Assembly: GCA_948435975.1 (NCBI GenBank)
Contig: CAOJHG010000189.1
Location: 1 to 5,248, forward strand
DNA: 5,248 nt
Direction of reading: 5' to 3'
Source: an uncultured Oscillibacter sp.
GTDB taxonomy: Bacteria; Bacillota; Clostridia; Oscillospirales; Oscillospiraceae
Position numbers and translations under genes: made by a program. The notes under the pieces are model-generated. The model worked only from the letters and a program-made list of their open reading frames with translations. It made no database searches and was not told the DNA's origin. Position 1 is the first letter of the stretch. Each line of letters starts with the position of its first letter. Below, in pieces: positions 4,884 through 5,248 of the stretch.

Positions 4884-5248
4884 ATGATCCAGCCTGAACG
4901 TATCAGCGCAGATATTTTGACCAAATTCCCGGCTGTGGACGAGGACCGGGTGGACAGCCTCCTGAACGCGGAGATTGCTGAGAGCAGCGTAAAAATCGTG
5001 GTCCTGGACGACGACCCCACAGGCGTTCAAACGGTGCATGACGTTTCTGTATATACGGACTGGAGCAAGGAGAGCATCGCAGCAGGCTTTGCAGAAGAAA
5101 ATAAGCTGTTCTACATTCTGACGAACTCCCGGGGCTTCACCGTGGAGCAGACTACCCAGGCACATAAGGAAATCGCCCGAACCGTAGTGCAGACGGCGAA
5201 GGAGCTTGTACGGGAATTCATCGTCATGAGCCGCAGCGACTCCACCCT
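4884..5248 (+). CDS. DUF1537-family four-carbon acid-sugar kinase, N-terminal part (runs off the right edge)
   Basis: Members phosphorylate four-carbon acid sugars such as D-threonate, D-erythronate or 3-oxo-tetronate with ATP. The visible 121 residues contain the family N-terminal motifs: VLDDDPTGVQTVHDV (residues 40-54, with the DDDPTG acidic cluster), FYILTNSRGFT (76-86) and the SRSDSTL motif (from 116, cut by the window end). About 35 residues precede the first core strand, a longer lead than in compact members. The nucleotide-binding C-terminal domain is outside the window. The ATG at 4884 follows GGGAGGGGAG (4870-4879). It begins 14 bp after the reductase stop, so the two are almost surely co-transcribed. 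Motifs alone do not settle which acid sugar is used, so no symbol (DtnK, OtnK, DenK) is assigned. Confidence 0.87.
   Translation, partial: MIQPERISADILTKFPAVDEDRVDSLLNAEIAESSVKIVVLDDDPTGVQTVHDVSVYTDWSKESIAAGFAEENKLFYILTNSRGFTVEQTTQAHKEIARTVVQTAKELVREFIVMSRSDST

Overview
The window looks like chromosomal DNA from a moderately GC-rich Firmicute, most plausibly a gut-type Clostridia/Oscillospirales bacterium. The reasons are class II (GalT2-type) galactose-1-phosphate uridylyltransferase, a galK-galE-galT gene order, strong AGGAGG-type ribosome binding sites, TTG and GTG starts, and a galactokinase of the variant 'NHTDH' signature type. The genus cannot be fixed from the sequence alone. No RNA genes, insertion sequences, CRISPR arrays or phage genes were seen.

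Left half, minus strand (3054 down to 1): a Leloir-pathway operon transcribed galK (2821-1526), galE (1474-485), galT (475-1, running off the window). A good sigma-A-type promoter (TTGAAT, 17 bp, TATACT) lies upstream of galK. An imperfect 22-bp dyad overlaps its -10 box and start site, and the roughly 115-nt leader can form a hairpin. galE and galT are only 9 bp apart, and the galT ribosome binding site overlaps the galE stop. Together the three enzymes would convert galactose to glucose-1-phosphate with recycling of UDP-glucose.

Right half: a divergent regulator/catabolic unit. On the minus strand (3711-3055) is an FCD-type GntR regulator with all four expected metal-ligand residues. On the plus strand are a GarR-like tartronate semialdehyde reductase (3973-4869) and, 14 bp later, the start of a DUF1537 four-carbon acid-sugar kinase (4884 to the window end). 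This pair suggests catabolism of a small acid sugar such as threonate, erythronate, or a glycerate precursor.

The most striking non-coding signal is the 261-bp intergenic region between the regulator and the reductase. It holds two near-identical 23-bp sites in inverted orientation (22 of 23 bases match). Each carries a TTGACC -35 box and a CCGGT-rich palindrome between the -35 and an extended -10 box. It is a mirror-image divergent promoter pair and strongly suggests that the GntR protein represses both itself and the catabolic operon. The individual gene families are known; I see no evidence of a wholly new system. The operator architecture and the reductase-kinase pairing are the parts most worth following up.
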